Below, one piece after another: positions 33,015-41,791 of a stretch of 64,000 nucleotides of DNA. The stretch is taken from assembly GCA_964506465.1 (NCBI GenBank), contig CAZDLM010000008.1, positions 1 to 64,000 of the forward strand, read 5' to 3'. Both the position numbers and the translations under genes were made by a program. The notes under the pieces are model-generated. The model made no database searches. It was given only the letters and a program-made list of their open reading frames with translations, and was not told the DNA's origin. Numbering within the stretch: the first letter of the stretch is position 1; each line of letters opens with the position of its first letter. Origin of the DNA: UBA6109 sp964506465. GTDB taxonomy: Bacteria > Desulfobacterota > Syntrophia > Syntrophales > UBA6109.

Positions 33015-33989
33015 TTAAACCAAGCCCTTCCACGGGTTCAAATCAGCCCCGGCGTTTTCAAACCTGTCGGCCAGAATATTCAGGGCATTCTTGTAGTAGA
33101 AAAGCTGCGGGATCCCCTCGCGGAACTTCACATCCTTCTCCCAACCATCGAGAATGTCCTCCGCCAGGCGGAAGTAAGGATACTCGCTGCCGAACATGAA
33201 CTTCGTCCGCAGACGCGTATTGATGTCATGGATGATTCGGTCCGGCATGTACTTCGGCAGGGCTCCGGACGTCTCCCGATACACATTGCCCTTGTGCATG
33301 CAGACCAGTTCCGCCGCCTCCGTGAAGGGGTCGCACATGTGCATGACGATGATTCTCAGCTTGGGGAATTCGGCGGCAACGTTATCGACATCTACGGGAT
33401 TCGTATATTCCAGAACCTTGATGCCGCCGCCTCCCGGCATGCCGGTTCCCACCCCCGTGTAGCCGCCGTGCCACTGAATAAAGCCTCCATAGCTCTGAAT
33501 CAAATCCCACAGAGGATAGAAACGGCGGTCATCGAGATGAAATGCCTGGGAAGGCTGCTGGAACTTTATCCCAAGAGCCTTGAGGTCCCTCAGGCATCTT
33601 TCGGCCTCTTTAAGGGCCTCTGCACCGAGCCATGGATCAACGCAACCCCAAAAGCCCAGCATGAAGTCTCTGTTCCGCTGCCACAGGTTGTATATGTAAT
33701 CGTTCGTCTGCCCCATTTCTCCCTGAGCAGTAGGCGCTATCCATGCAGCAGGGCAGCAATAGACTCCGTACTTCCTGTAGGTCGCCGCCATCTCCTCCTC
33801 GGTGGGAAGGCGGGCCAACAACTCCTCCGTGGTCAGTTCATGGTGCCTGAAGTATTTCTCCAAAGCGAGTTGCTGCTTGGTAACCGGAGGCAGCGTCCCC
33901 GGACTGCCATCGCGCAGCGACCTTAGATTGCCTTGATGCCCATGGACATCGATGATGGGGTATCCTCTTTCCTCCAGTGTCTTGGCCAT
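33015..33989 (-). CDS. amidohydrolase-2 family (metal-dependent)
   Basis: 324 residues. GYPIIDVHGHQGNLRSLRDG carries the HxH of the family; FIQWHGGYTG and IIVMHMCDPFTEAAELVC supply further histidines, and KFMFGSEYPYFRL the final acidic end of the barrel (Glu instead of the usual Asp). Relatives include decarboxylases and hydrolases of cyclic compounds such as gamma-resorcylate decarboxylase, but also many of unknown substrate. Its presence among acyl-CoA genes hints at a hydrolytic or decarboxylating step in the pathway. There is no signal peptide, so it is cytoplasmic, unlike the exported relative at 59743. Confidence 0.75.
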   Translation of the reverse strand: MAKTLEERGYPIIDVHGHQGNLRSLRDGSPGTLPPVTKQQLALEKYFRHHELTTEELLARLPTEEEMAATYRKYGVYCCPAAWIAPTAQGEMGQTNDYIYNLWQRNRDFMLGFWGCVDPWLGAEALKEAERCLRDLKALGIKFQQPSQAFHLDDRRFYPLWDLIQSYGGFIQWHGGYTGVGTGMPGGGGIKVLEYTNPVDVDNVAAEFPKLRIIVMHMCDPFTEAAELVCMHKGNVYRETSGALPKYMPDRIIHDINTRLRTKFMFGSEYPYFRLAEDILDGWEKDVKFREGIPQLFYYKNALNILADRFENAGADLNPWKGLV

Positions 33990-34052
33990 ACCGTCACCTC
34001 TCCTGCATATCAGTGTTTTTTTCTTGATCAGTTGTGGGAATTTCCGTGCGGC

Positions 34053-34460
34053 TTACTTCCCGCCGCGAGACCCCGTATCGGTCAATTCGATCAGGAGGCC
34101 GTTTGAGCTCTTCGGATGCACGAAAGCGACCCTATCCGGACCCTCGTACATCTTCCCGACGATCTTGATCCCCTTGCCTTCCAATTCACCGACCAGCTTT
34201 TCCAGGTTCTCACAGAATATGGAAATGTGATGATAGCCGCCTCCGGAGTTTTTCACGAAGTTTCCGATGGGACCGTCCGGCGCCGTGGGCTGCATCAACT
34301 CGAAATTTGTCCCCTTCACATTCACTACCGAGGATATTTGTTTCAACTCGGGATATTCCGTTCTCTTCAACTCCTCCGCTCCGAAGGAACTTTTCAGGAA
34401 ATTCAGCACCGCATCAATATCCTTGACCGCTATGCCTATGTGATCTATGCATTTGATCAT
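34053..34460 (-). CDS. VOC superfamily epimerase (methylmalonyl-CoA epimerase-like)
   Basis: 135 residues, one glyoxalase-type module pair. CIDHIGIAVKDIDAVLNFLK, then TNFELMQPTAPDGPIGNFV, GGGYHHISIFCENLEKLVGE and SSNGLLIELTD carry the His/Gln/His/Glu metal ligands of methylmalonyl-CoA epimerase and lactoylglutathione lyase-like enzymes. Racemisation of a 2-methylacyl-CoA would fit the island. No methylmalonyl-CoA mutase is in the window. Alternatively it acts on another CoA ester of the pathway. Confidence 0.75.
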   Translation of the reverse strand: MIKCIDHIGIAVKDIDAVLNFLKSSFGAEELKRTEYPELKQISSVVNVKGTNFELMQPTAPDGPIGNFVKNSGGGYHHISIFCENLEKLVGELEGKGIKIVGKMYEGPDRVAFVHPKSSNGLLIELTDTGSRGGK

Positions 34461-34563
34461 CGTGTTTCTCTCCTTCTCGTGGGTCTATGGTCGTCGTTGC
34501 TCTGCGCGAAGAGGGGCACGACCTGGACAACGCAAAATTCATTTCCAGGCATGGTGTACATCC

Positions 34564-35211
34564 TTATGCCATCCGCAACGCATCCTTTCCCGCTTTTATG
34601 ATCCTGGCGATCTCGACTGCACGCCGAACGACCCCCTTGGCTGATGCGACGCCGAACTTGTCCTCCAAAACCATGTGGCGGCATCCCTTGACAAGTTTCC
34701 CCTCGCCGCCAATGCTGGTCAGCGCCAAGCCTCCCTCTCCCGCTGTGATCATGTGAAAAAGCGCGAATGTATTGTTCAACGCGCTGAGGGTTGACTCCAA
34801 TCCGCCGTGACGCCGGTACGCCGCGATCAAGGCCCCGCCCACCTTGTCTTTGAGTTTTCGCCCATGAACGTTACCGTAAACAAAGACCCTCATCCGATCC
34901 AGCATATTGGCGAGAAGTCCGGACATGCGCGCAATATGCACGGGCGTGGCCAATAGGATAACGTCTGACCGCAGCAGCGCTGGATAGATCTCATCCATCC
35001 CATCCGAAAAGGCGCAGAATTTTTCGGCTGTCTGGTTCTTCAAACACCAATTGCAGTGACGGCACCCCGCTATCTGCAGCCCGGAGAGACAAAACACTTT
35101 GAGGCGGATCTCCGGATCTTCAGCCGCATCACGCAAGGCTTCCTCAAGGAGCGCTTCCGTGTTCCCTCCCTTGACCGGACTTCCGGAAATACCGAGAATT
35201 TCAATCATCAT
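34564..35211 (-). CDS. iron-sulfur flavoprotein (NADPH-dependent FMN reductase fold)
   Basis: 215 residues from the ATG at 35211. IEILGISGSPVKGGNTEALL is the flavin phosphate loop of the flavodoxin-like reductases. The motif CRHCNWCLKNQTAEKFC gives four cysteines spaced as in the archaeal and clostridial iron-sulfur flavoproteins (Isf), so an additional [4Fe-4S] cluster is likely. It may carry electrons between ferredoxin and another partner in the pathway. Start: two ATG codons in tandem (35211, 35208). Confidence 0.75.
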   Translation of the reverse strand: MMIEILGISGSPVKGGNTEALLEEALRDAAEDPEIRLKVFCLSGLQIAGCRHCNWCLKNQTAEKFCAFSDGMDEIYPALLRSDVILLATPVHIARMSGLLANMLDRMRVFVYGNVHGRKLKDKVGGALIAAYRRHGGLESTLSALNNTFALFHMITAGEGGLALTSIGGEGKLVKGCRHMVLEDKFGVASAKGVVRRAVEIARIIKAGKDALRMA

Positions 35212-35327
35212 GACAAGGCCTTGGAGATATCGTCTTCCCACAGATGAGAAGCGCCTTCATTTCTGCTGCCGTCAAATTCTCACGCCGCGCTCCGACGCAA
35301 AAAAACGTTCAGCCGTCCGAAAAGGAC

Positions 35328-36503
35328 TCAGATTACCTTTTCGTCCCGCAGCGTCTCAATTTCTCCGGCAGAGAATCCCAATTCATTCAAAATCTCGCTG
35401 TTATGCTGCCCCAGCGCCGGCGCCGGCTCTCTGATCTCTCCCGGTGTCCCCGACAATTTGATGGGAATGCCGATCTGGGGCAGGCGGCCGGCATGCGGGT
35501 GCTCCGCTTCGACAATCATCTGCCGATGCCTGACCTGCTGATCATTCAGGACCTCCCCCACTTCCTGAACCGGCCCGACGCAAACGTCCCGGCCCTTGAA
35601 GAACTCCGTCCATTCATCACGAGTCTTCTCACGAAACGTCTTGCGCAAGAAGAGATAAACACTCTCCAGCTTCTCTTGGTCTTCGGAGTCCTGACATTCG
35701 ATCAGATCTTCACGCCCGAGCAGCTTGCAGAAATTTGCCCAGAAGTGCGGCTCGAGAGGCCCCAACGTCACGGCTTTGCCGTCCTTGGTCTCATAGACGG
35801 AGTACCAGGGAAGGTTCGCGCCGAGCCAAAACTTCCCCCGCTGGGGGGATTGTCCCATGGCTATGTAATCGGCGAGCGGTGCATGCTGAAACCCCAGAAG
35901 ACCGTCAAGCATGGAGATGTCCACGTACTGTCCCCTTCCAGTCCGCTGCGCGGACTGCAGGGCAGCCAAGATGCCCACCGCGGCCAGCAGACCGCCGCTG
36001 TAATCGGCAATCGGCATGGCCGGCATGACGGGGTGCCGATCCCCGAACCCGCTCAGATTCAGGAGACCCGAATATCCCATGTAATTGATGTCATGCCCCG
36101 CCAGCAGCCGGTATGGGCCGTCCTGGCCGTAGCCGGAAATCGAGCAGTACACAATCTTCGGATTGGCGGCTGAAGCCCTGCCGTATCCGATCCCCAAGCG
36201 GTCCACCACTCCCGGGCGAAACCCCTCGAGAACCACGTGGGACTTTTGCACGAGCGACAGGAAGATCTCTACCGCCTTGGGGGACTTCAGATTGAGGGTC
36301 AGGCTCTTCTTGTTCCGGTTCAGGTTCAGGAAACGAATCCCCATCCCCTTGACCGCCGGCGCCTCATTCCGGAACCAGTCGCCGCCCTGGGGGTTCTCTA
36401 TCTTGATAACCTCAGCTCCCAAATCGGCCAGGAGGCCCGTACAATATGGGCCGGGGAGTGTTACCGTCAAATCGATAATGCGCAAACCTTTCAACGCTGA
36501 CAT
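35328..36503 (-). CDS. class III CoA-transferase (CaiB/BaiF family)
   Basis: 391 residues from MSALKGLRIIDLTVTLPGPY. LLADLGAEVIKIENPQGGDW, LNRNKKSLTLNLKSPKAVEI and IVYCSISGYGQDGPYRLLAG-HD (with the catalytic D138) are the conserved segments of the formyl-CoA, crotonobetaine and benzylsuccinate CoA-transferases. It would activate the growth substrate or swap CoA between acids. Gene order places it directly behind the 4-hydroxybutyryl-CoA dehydratase gene, suggesting that the hydroxy acid is activated here. Confidence 0.85.
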   Translation of the reverse strand: MSALKGLRIIDLTVTLPGPYCTGLLADLGAEVIKIENPQGGDWFRNEAPAVKGMGIRFLNLNRNKKSLTLNLKSPKAVEIFLSLVQKSHVVLEGFRPGVVDRLGIGYGRASAANPKIVYCSISGYGQDGPYRLLAGHDINYMGYSGLLNLSGFGDRHPVMPAMPIADYSGGLLAAVGILAALQSAQRTGRGQYVDISMLDGLLGFQHAPLADYIAMGQSPQRGKFWLGANLPWYSVYETKDGKAVTLGPLEPHFWANFCKLLGREDLIECQDSEDQEKLESVYLFLRKTFREKTRDEWTEFFKGRDVCVGPVQEVGEVLNDQQVRHRQMIVEAEHPHAGRLPQIGIPIKLSGTPGEIREPAPALGQHNSEILNELGFSAGEIETLRDEKVI

Positions 36504-36580
36504 AAAGAGTCCTTCTCCCCGGCCGCTGCAGTACGATCGCCACAAACGGAAAGCCCGCTTACAGGATTCGCCTTGCCGTC

Positions 36581-38029
36581 TTACTTGATGCCGGCGATAT
36601 CCTTCGCAAAATTCTTCTTTGATTCGAAATCCACCAACCGGTACATGGTGCTCTTCTGCGCAGCCGGCGGCCCTGCCCCATGGACAGACTCAACGACGTA
36701 TCCGACCGAATTGACTCCGAAGAGAAGATTCTGAACCAGATAGAGGAGCTTCATCTTGTCTTCGACCCGCGCCCCCGGCGTTCCCTTAAAATACTTCTCC
36801 ACATACTTGCCGATTTCCGGGCTCTGCAGATCTTTCTCTGAAACCATCGTCCCCAGAATTCCGCCGCAGATATCGACGGCATTCTTCATCATGGCGAAGG
36901 GAAGGTCGGCCACGTTCAGCTTGCACACATTCCCCAAAAGCTGATTGATGAAATAGGTGCCCGCTTCCGTCTTCTGGCCTTCCGCCGCCGTCGCCAGACC
37001 GCAGGAGTAGATCGTTTCGGTCATGCGAACCATGTCCAGGATCTTGTCACGGACATGAGGCAGCTTATCCACGCCGTTGTATTCGGCCAGCAGTTTCACC
37101 GCCCCGATGAGCACATCGCTCACTCCGGCCTTGCAGCCACCATAGGTCTGCCGGTGATTGCAGCCGAAGAGCCATGGGATCCTTCCGGAAAATTCGACTT
37201 CCTTGTAAAGGAAAACCTTGTCCCATGGAATGAACACGTTCTCGAAGACGAGCAGGGTTTCCTGAGAACTGAATTTCGGGTTTCCCATATCGATGGGGCA
37301 GTTTTCCAACTTTCTCGTGTCACCCGGATTGCGTCCGTAGATGTGGATCACCCCCGGAGCGTCCGTCGGCACGGCAAAGGCCACGGCATAATCTGCATCT
37401 TCTTTCTTCATCGACATCGTCGGCGCCACAAAGGTATAGTGGCAATTGATCGATCCGGTCTGGTTCGATTTGGCACCGCGCACCACGATCCCGTCTTTTC
37501 TCTCCTCCACCACGTGGAGGTACATATCCGGATCCGGCTGCTCGTGGGGTTTGAGCGACCGGTCGCCCTTGACGTCGGTCATGGCAACCCCTACATACAG
37601 ATCCTTCTCGTGCACTTCCTTGAGGAAATTGACAAACCGCTCGTGATATTTCGTCCCCAGTTTCTGATCCATCTCGCGCGTAACCAGGAAGAGGGAATTG
37701 GCCGTATCCATCGTGGTGCAGCGCTGGAAACACGTACAGGTCTTCTGTCCGACCAGCCGTGCCATCTTCACCTTCTTCACCATGTCATCCATGCTGTTGT
37801 AGATGTTGGAAAAACGGTTGATCTTCTTTCCGGTGAACGAAGAGGTCACGGTCATCACGTCTTCATATCGCGGATCGCAGGCCAGATCATACGTCATCGC
37901 CACAGTGTTCTGGGAGGGAATCACGATGGGATGATCCACAGGGTTCTCTATCCGTTTTCCCATGATGTAGACGACCGGCTTCATTTTCCGCAAGCTTTCT
38001 CGGTACTGCTTCCCATTCATCAACGCCAT
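36581..38029 (-). CDS. 4-hydroxybutyryl-CoA dehydratase family enzyme
   Basis: 482 residues, near the usual 490. All four [4Fe-4S] ligands seen in the Clostridium aminobutyricum enzyme have counterparts: C100 and C104 in CTCFQRCTTMD, H292 and C299 in CNHRQTYGGCKAG (the numbering of the last two is the same). E257 (SSQETLLVFEN) and a glutamate in VVESVHGAGPP (E447), proposed catalytic acids, are also present. The family uses FAD and the cluster to dehydrate a 4-hydroxyacyl-CoA by a radical route, and can isomerise vinylacetyl-CoA. Whether 4-hydroxybutyryl-CoA is the substrate here is not known; a homologue acting on a related hydroxyacyl-CoA is possible. Confidence 0.85.
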   Translation of the reverse strand: MALMNGKQYRESLRKMKPVVYIMGKRIENPVDHPIVIPSQNTVAMTYDLACDPRYEDVMTVTSSFTGKKINRFSNIYNSMDDMVKKVKMARLVGQKTCTCFQRCTTMDTANSLFLVTREMDQKLGTKYHERFVNFLKEVHEKDLYVGVAMTDVKGDRSLKPHEQPDPDMYLHVVEERKDGIVVRGAKSNQTGSINCHYTFVAPTMSMKKEDADYAVAFAVPTDAPGVIHIYGRNPGDTRKLENCPIDMGNPKFSSQETLLVFENVFIPWDKVFLYKEVEFSGRIPWLFGCNHRQTYGGCKAGVSDVLIGAVKLLAEYNGVDKLPHVRDKILDMVRMTETIYSCGLATAAEGQKTEAGTYFINQLLGNVCKLNVADLPFAMMKNAVDICGGILGTMVSEKDLQSPEIGKYVEKYFKGTPGARVEDKMKLLYLVQNLLFGVNSVGYVVESVHGAGPPAAQKSTMYRLVDFESKKNFAKDIAGIK

Positions 38030-38106
38030 ATATTTCTCCTTGTCCCGTTCAATCGGGTCTGCAAAAAAACCCCCACTGTTCGTTACGGCAGTGAAAAAGA
38101 AAACTG

Positions 38107-38961
38107 CTATTTGCCGTAATCATAGACTCCGCGTCCCGTCTTGCACCCCAGGCGCCCGGCTTTGACCATCTTGACCAAGAGAGGCGCCGGACGATACTTG
38201 TCCCCGAGTTCACGGTGAAACGTATTCATGCAGGCCACAAGAATATCCAACCCGAAGGAATCTGCAGCCGCCAACGGCCCCAACGGCAATCCCAGTCCCT
38301 TCTCGCAACAACGGTCGATCACCTCAGGCTTCGCCAACGATGTCTCCAGGGCGAAAAACGCCTCGTTGATCAAAGGCAGGTAAAGACGATTGATCACAAA
38401 ACCGGGAGAGTCTGCAACCGTCAGCGGTTCCTTGCCGCATTTCTTGAAGAAATCAACGATGGTCTGATGAGTCTCATCGGAGGTATCGAATCCGCGGGAG
38501 AGCTCGATCCCGGGGCTGGCCGCCGCCGGGTACAGAAAGTGCGTTCCCATGCACTTCTCCGGCCGTGAAAGTACTGACGCCATCTCGGAAATATACAAAG
38601 TGGATGTGTTGCTGCCGATAATGGCATCCTTGGAGACGAGGGGATCCAATTGTTTGAAAAGTTCCTTTTTGCGCTCCATGTCCTCGTAAATCGCTTCGAT
38701 CACCAGATCCGCATCCGCCACCGCCTTCTTTAGATTCAGGCTGAACGTGATCAGGGAAGAGGTCTTTTGGATCTCCTCTTTCGTCATCTTTCTCTTCCCG
38801 ATGCGGCTGTCCAAGAACGCCTTGATTTTGACCATCGCCTTGTCAATCTTCGCCTGCGTCCGGGCCACCAGAACCGTCGGATATCCGGCCCGTGCAGTGA
38901 CAACGCCGATCTGATGCCCCATCGTCCCCGTGCCAATTATGGCAACCTTCCGAATCTCCAC
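38107..38961 (-). CDS. 3-hydroxyacyl-CoA dehydrogenase, copy A (NADP-type?)
   Basis: 284 residues. The Rossmann fold begins VAIIGTGTMGHQIGVV, but the end of the second strand reads TVLVARTQ: A33-R34 instead of the Asp that binds the ribose in NAD enzymes, which fits NADP(H). The catalytic region GTHFLYPAAASPGIELSRG is unusual (Tyr after Leu in place of Asn). From codon about 164 to near its end it is identical at the DNA level with the next gene (324 bp; protein identity GFDTSDETH and on). It follows the dehydratase in the operon and could reduce or oxidise a hydroxyacyl-CoA with a different cofactor than copy B. Confidence 0.85.
   Translation of the reverse strand: MEIRKVAIIGTGTMGHQIGVVTARAGYPTVLVARTQAKIDKAMVKIKAFLDSRIGKRKMTKEEIQKTSSLITFSLNLKKAVADADLVIEAIYEDMERKKELFKQLDPLVSKDAIIGSNTSTLYISEMASVLSRPEKCMGTHFLYPAAASPGIELSRGFDTSDETHQTIVDFFKKCGKEPLTVADSPGFVINRLYLPLINEAFFALETSLAKPEVIDRCCEKGLGLPLGPLAAADSFGLDILVACMNTFHRELGDKYRPAPLLVKMVKAGRLGCKTGRGVYDYGK
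38146..38469. repeat. 324-bp identical tract, copy A
   Basis: This segment inside the first dehydrogenase gene is identical base for base with 39090-39413 (offset 944). Outside it the two genes diverge rapidly. The sharp boundaries point to recent gene conversion. Confidence 0.9.
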
Positions 38962-39050
38962 TTCCTATCCCCTTGGCCCTATACCAAGAAGAGTTCACCC
39001 ACTGTTCGACATGCCCCCGAGCGATGCAAACCGTTTAATAAGGAACCCTG

Positions 39051-39905
39051 CTATTTGCTGTAGTCGTAAACTCCGCGTCCCGTCTTGCGCCCCAGGCGCC
39101 CGGCTTTGACCATCTTGACCAAGAGAGGCGCCGGACGATACTTGTCCCCGAGTTCACGGTGAAACGTATTCATGCAGGCCACAAGAATATCCAACCCGAA
39201 GGAATCTGCAGCCGCCAACGGCCCCAACGGCAATCCCAGTCCCTTCTCGCAACAACGGTCGATCACCTCAGGCTTCGCCAACGATGTCTCCAGGGCGAAA
39301 AACGCCTCGTTGATCAAAGGCAGGTAAAGACGATTGATCACAAAACCGGGAGAGTCTGCAACCGTCAGCGGTTCCTTGCCGCATTTCTTGAAGAAATCAA
39401 CGATGGTCTGATGCGTTTCATCGGAGGTATCGAATCCACGGGAGAGTTCGATCCCCGGGCTCGCCGCCGCCGGGTACAGAAAGTGCGTTCCCATGCACTT
39501 CTCCGGCCGCGCAAGCACTGACGCCATTTCGGAGATATACAGCGTGGAGGTGTTGCTGGCGATAATGGTCTCCTTCGGAACCAGAGGTTCGATCTGCCTG
39601 AAGAGGTCCTGTTTACACTGCATATCCTCAAAAACCGCTTCGATCACCAGATCCGCATCCGCCACCGCCTTCTTCAGATCCAGGGTAGTCGTGATCAGCG
39701 AAAGGGCCTTCTGCGTTTCCTCCGCCGTCATCTTTCCCTTCTTGATGCGGCTGTTCAAGAACGCCTTGATTTTGACCATCGCCTTGTCCATGATTTCTTG
39801 AGTCAGATCCACCATGACTGTCGGATATCCTGCCCGGGAAGTGACAACGCCGATCTGATGCCCCATGGTCCCCATACCGATGACTGCAACTTTCTTGATC
39901 TCCAT
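39051..39905 (-). CDS. 3-hydroxyacyl-CoA dehydrogenase, copy B (NAD type)
   Basis: 284 residues, tandem paralogue of the gene at 38107. Here the second strand ends TVMVDLTQ with D33, the expected NAD-specific residue. The catalytic segment is the same GTHFLYPAAASPGIELSRG, and the C-terminal domain (SPGFVINRLYLPLINEAFFA) is identical to copy A in a 324-bp tract. The N-terminal halves differ by many residues. The likely role is oxidation of a 3-hydroxyacyl-CoA. The two copies are 89 bp apart and presumably co-transcribed. Confidence 0.85.
   Translation of the reverse strand: MEIKKVAVIGMGTMGHQIGVVTSRAGYPTVMVDLTQEIMDKAMVKIKAFLNSRIKKGKMTAEETQKALSLITTTLDLKKAVADADLVIEAVFEDMQCKQDLFRQIEPLVPKETIIASNTSTLYISEMASVLARPEKCMGTHFLYPAAASPGIELSRGFDTSDETHQTIVDFFKKCGKEPLTVADSPGFVINRLYLPLINEAFFALETSLAKPEVIDRCCEKGLGLPLGPLAAADSFGLDILVACMNTFHRELGDKYRPAPLLVKMVKAGRLGRKTGRGVYDYSK
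39090..39413. repeat. 324-bp identical tract, copy B
   Basis: Second member of the pair described at 38146-38469. Identity begins at CCCCAGGCGCCCGG and ends at GATGGTCTGATG. Confidence 0.9.
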
Positions 39906-39951
39906 TCCCTATCTCCTTTCCCGTGTTCCCCAACGAGTTCACCGCATGGTT

Positions 39952-40962
39952 TTACGCGCCGCTCTTTTCCTTTTTCAACTCTTGTATAAGGCAGGGAAGA
40001 ATCTTTCCCAAGTCCCCGGCCAGACCGAGGTCGGCCACTTCGAAGATAGGCGCTTTCGGATTCTGATCGATGGCTACAATCACCTTTGCTTTTGAAAAAC
40101 CCGTCGTAAAATGCATGGCACCCGATGCCCCGGCACTGACAAACAGCTTGGGGGCGATCGTCTTGCCGCTGGATCCGATCATCCTGTCTTCCGTGACCCA
40201 GCCGGCATCCATCGCGGGCCTGCTCCCCGCCGTCGCACCGCCCAGAGACTCGGCCAGCTCCTCAGCCAGACGAAATCCTCCGACGGACTGGAATCCCCAT
40301 CCACCTCCGACGACAATCTCCGCATCCTCCAGCTTCATCCCAGCAGGCGGAGACTCGATCATCTCCACGGTCTCGACGCGCTCGTCCTCCCCCGTGATCT
40401 GGGCGGCAATTTTGACGATCTCCCCCTTCCCGGATTGGACCCTGGCGGGCTTCTCAAACACCCCGGAACGAACCGTCGCCATCTGCGGCGCCGCCTGGGG
40501 ACAGGCAATCTTGACCACAAAGTTCCCCCCCCAACCTGGAACAGCGGCGATCAGTTTCTTCTGTCCCTGCATCTCTTCCAGATAAAGATCGGAACAATGG
40601 GCGGTAAGACCCGTCTTCACCTTCGCAGCCACACGCGGGGCCAAATCCATCCCGATCATGGTCGCTCCAAGCAGGAACAACTCCGGCCGATGCTCTTCGA
40701 TCAGATCGGCAATCAGCCTCGCATAGGCCCCACTCTGATAAAGTCTCAGCTTCTTATGCTCCAACCCGTATACCTTCTGCGCACCGTAACTGACTAGTTG
40801 CTGCGCCAAATCGTCGATTTGATCGCCCAAAAGAACGGCAACCAAAGGGGCCGACAGTTGGCCAGCCAGTTCTTTCCCCTTGTTCAGCAGTTCCAGGGAA
40901 ACGGGCATCAACCTCCCGTCCCGCTGTTCTGCGAATATCCAAACCTCGCCTTGCTTGGCCAT
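39952..40962 (-). CDS. etfA: electron transfer flavoprotein alpha subunit
   Basis: 336 residues. The C-terminal FAD domain is clear: AEIVVGGGWGFQSVGGFRLA, ATAGSRPAMDAGW, IGSSGKTIAPKLFVSAGASG, AMHFTTGF and VIVAIDQNPKAPIFEVADLG. EtfA with EtfB carries electrons from acyl-CoA dehydrogenases; in some anaerobes the pair bifurcates electrons with NADH and ferredoxin. It is encoded just 13 bp after etfB, in the order dehydrogenase-etfB-etfA known from butyryl-CoA dehydrogenase operons. Confidence 0.9.
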   Translation of the reverse strand: MAKQGEVWIFAEQRDGRLMPVSLELLNKGKELAGQLSAPLVAVLLGDQIDDLAQQLVSYGAQKVYGLEHKKLRLYQSGAYARLIADLIEEHRPELFLLGATMIGMDLAPRVAAKVKTGLTAHCSDLYLEEMQGQKKLIAAVPGWGGNFVVKIACPQAAPQMATVRSGVFEKPARVQSGKGEIVKIAAQITGEDERVETVEMIESPPAGMKLEDAEIVVGGGWGFQSVGGFRLAEELAESLGGATAGSRPAMDAGWVTEDRMIGSSGKTIAPKLFVSAGASGAMHFTTGFSKAKVIVAIDQNPKAPIFEVADLGLAGDLGKILPCLIQELKKEKSGA

Positions 40963-40975
40963 AGCTTCTTTCCCC

Positions 40976-41776
40976 TTAAATCACTCCGTATTCGCGCAGC
41001 CGTTTCACGGCCAGTTTCGCCATTTCCTCTTCCGAACCCTTCAACATCTCCCGCTTCCGCTTCGATTCGAGCTGCATGATTCCGACCACTCGCGTGGGAG
41101 ATCCCGGAAGTCCGACGCACTCCTTATCCCCTTCAATGTCACTGCAACCCCAACACTGAACCTCTTTCCCGGCCGCCCCCATAATATCCAGAACCGAAGG
41201 CAGACGGCAGGTATTGATATTCTTCATCACCGTCATGACCGCCGGCATCTTCACCTTCACCTTCAAATACCCGTACTCGATCGCCCTCTTGACAACGGCT
41301 TCCCCTTCGTTCGGCCAATCCATCTCTACCACATGGGTCACGTGCGGCACCCCCAGCAGCTCGGCCAACTGAGGCCCCACCTGGAGCGTCGCCCCGTCGA
41401 TGCTCTCATTCCCGCAGAGCACCAGATCATACTTTCCGGCCCGCTCAATCCCCCTGGCCAGGGTATAAGCCGTTGCCAAGGAATCGGCGCCGGCCAGCGT
41501 CATGTCGCAAAGAAGCACCCCCTCATCGGCCCCGAGGGCATACGCCTCTTCCAGAACCTCGCGCGCCTGTGGAGGTCCCATGGTAATCGCCGTCACTTTG
41601 CCTGAAAACCTGTCCCGTATCCGCAACGCCTCCTCAAGTGCATTCTTGTCCAACGGATTCAACACGGACGGGATTCCGGCCCGGCGGATAGTACCCGTTG
41701 CCGGATCGAGCGTAATCTTCGCGAAATGCTCGGGATGCGGAACCTGCTTGACGCAAACGATACAGTGGAACGACAC
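40976..41776 (-). CDS. etfB: electron transfer flavoprotein beta subunit
   Basis: 266 residues. It begins FHCIVCVKQVPHPEHFAKIT and has DKNALEEALRIRD, the AMP/FAD-binding loops, and LCGNESIDGATLQVGPQLAE. It is the small ETF subunit, upstream of etfA and downstream of an acyl-CoA dehydrogenase by 15 bp. The three genes form a tight unit that probably works as one complex. A bifurcating role would need NADH binding to be tested. Confidence 0.9.
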   Translation of the reverse strand: MSFHCIVCVKQVPHPEHFAKITLDPATGTIRRAGIPSVLNPLDKNALEEALRIRDRFSGKVTAITMGPPQAREVLEEAYALGADEGVLLCDMTLAGADSLATAYTLARGIERAGKYDLVLCGNESIDGATLQVGPQLAELLGVPHVTHVVEMDWPNEGEAVVKRAIEYGYLKVKVKMPAVMTVMKNINTCRLPSVLDIMGAAGKEVQCWGCSDIEGDKECVGLPGSPTRVVGIMQLESKRKREMLKGSEEEMAKLAVKRLREYGVI

Positions 41777-41791
41777 GGCGTAAACCTCCTT

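Noticed and set aside
30904..33033. A 709-residue reading that would fuse a Gly-rich N-terminus to the acyl-CoA dehydrogenase
   Set aside because: The first half is a shifted reading of the hydroxyacyl-CoA dehydrogenase gene. The real protein starts at MDFAFTPEQQ (32058).
34545..34562. Possible third sigma-54 element (GCAAAATTCATTTCCA on the plus strand)
   Set aside because: The GG to GC distance is eleven instead of ten bases, which is not tolerated by sigma-54.
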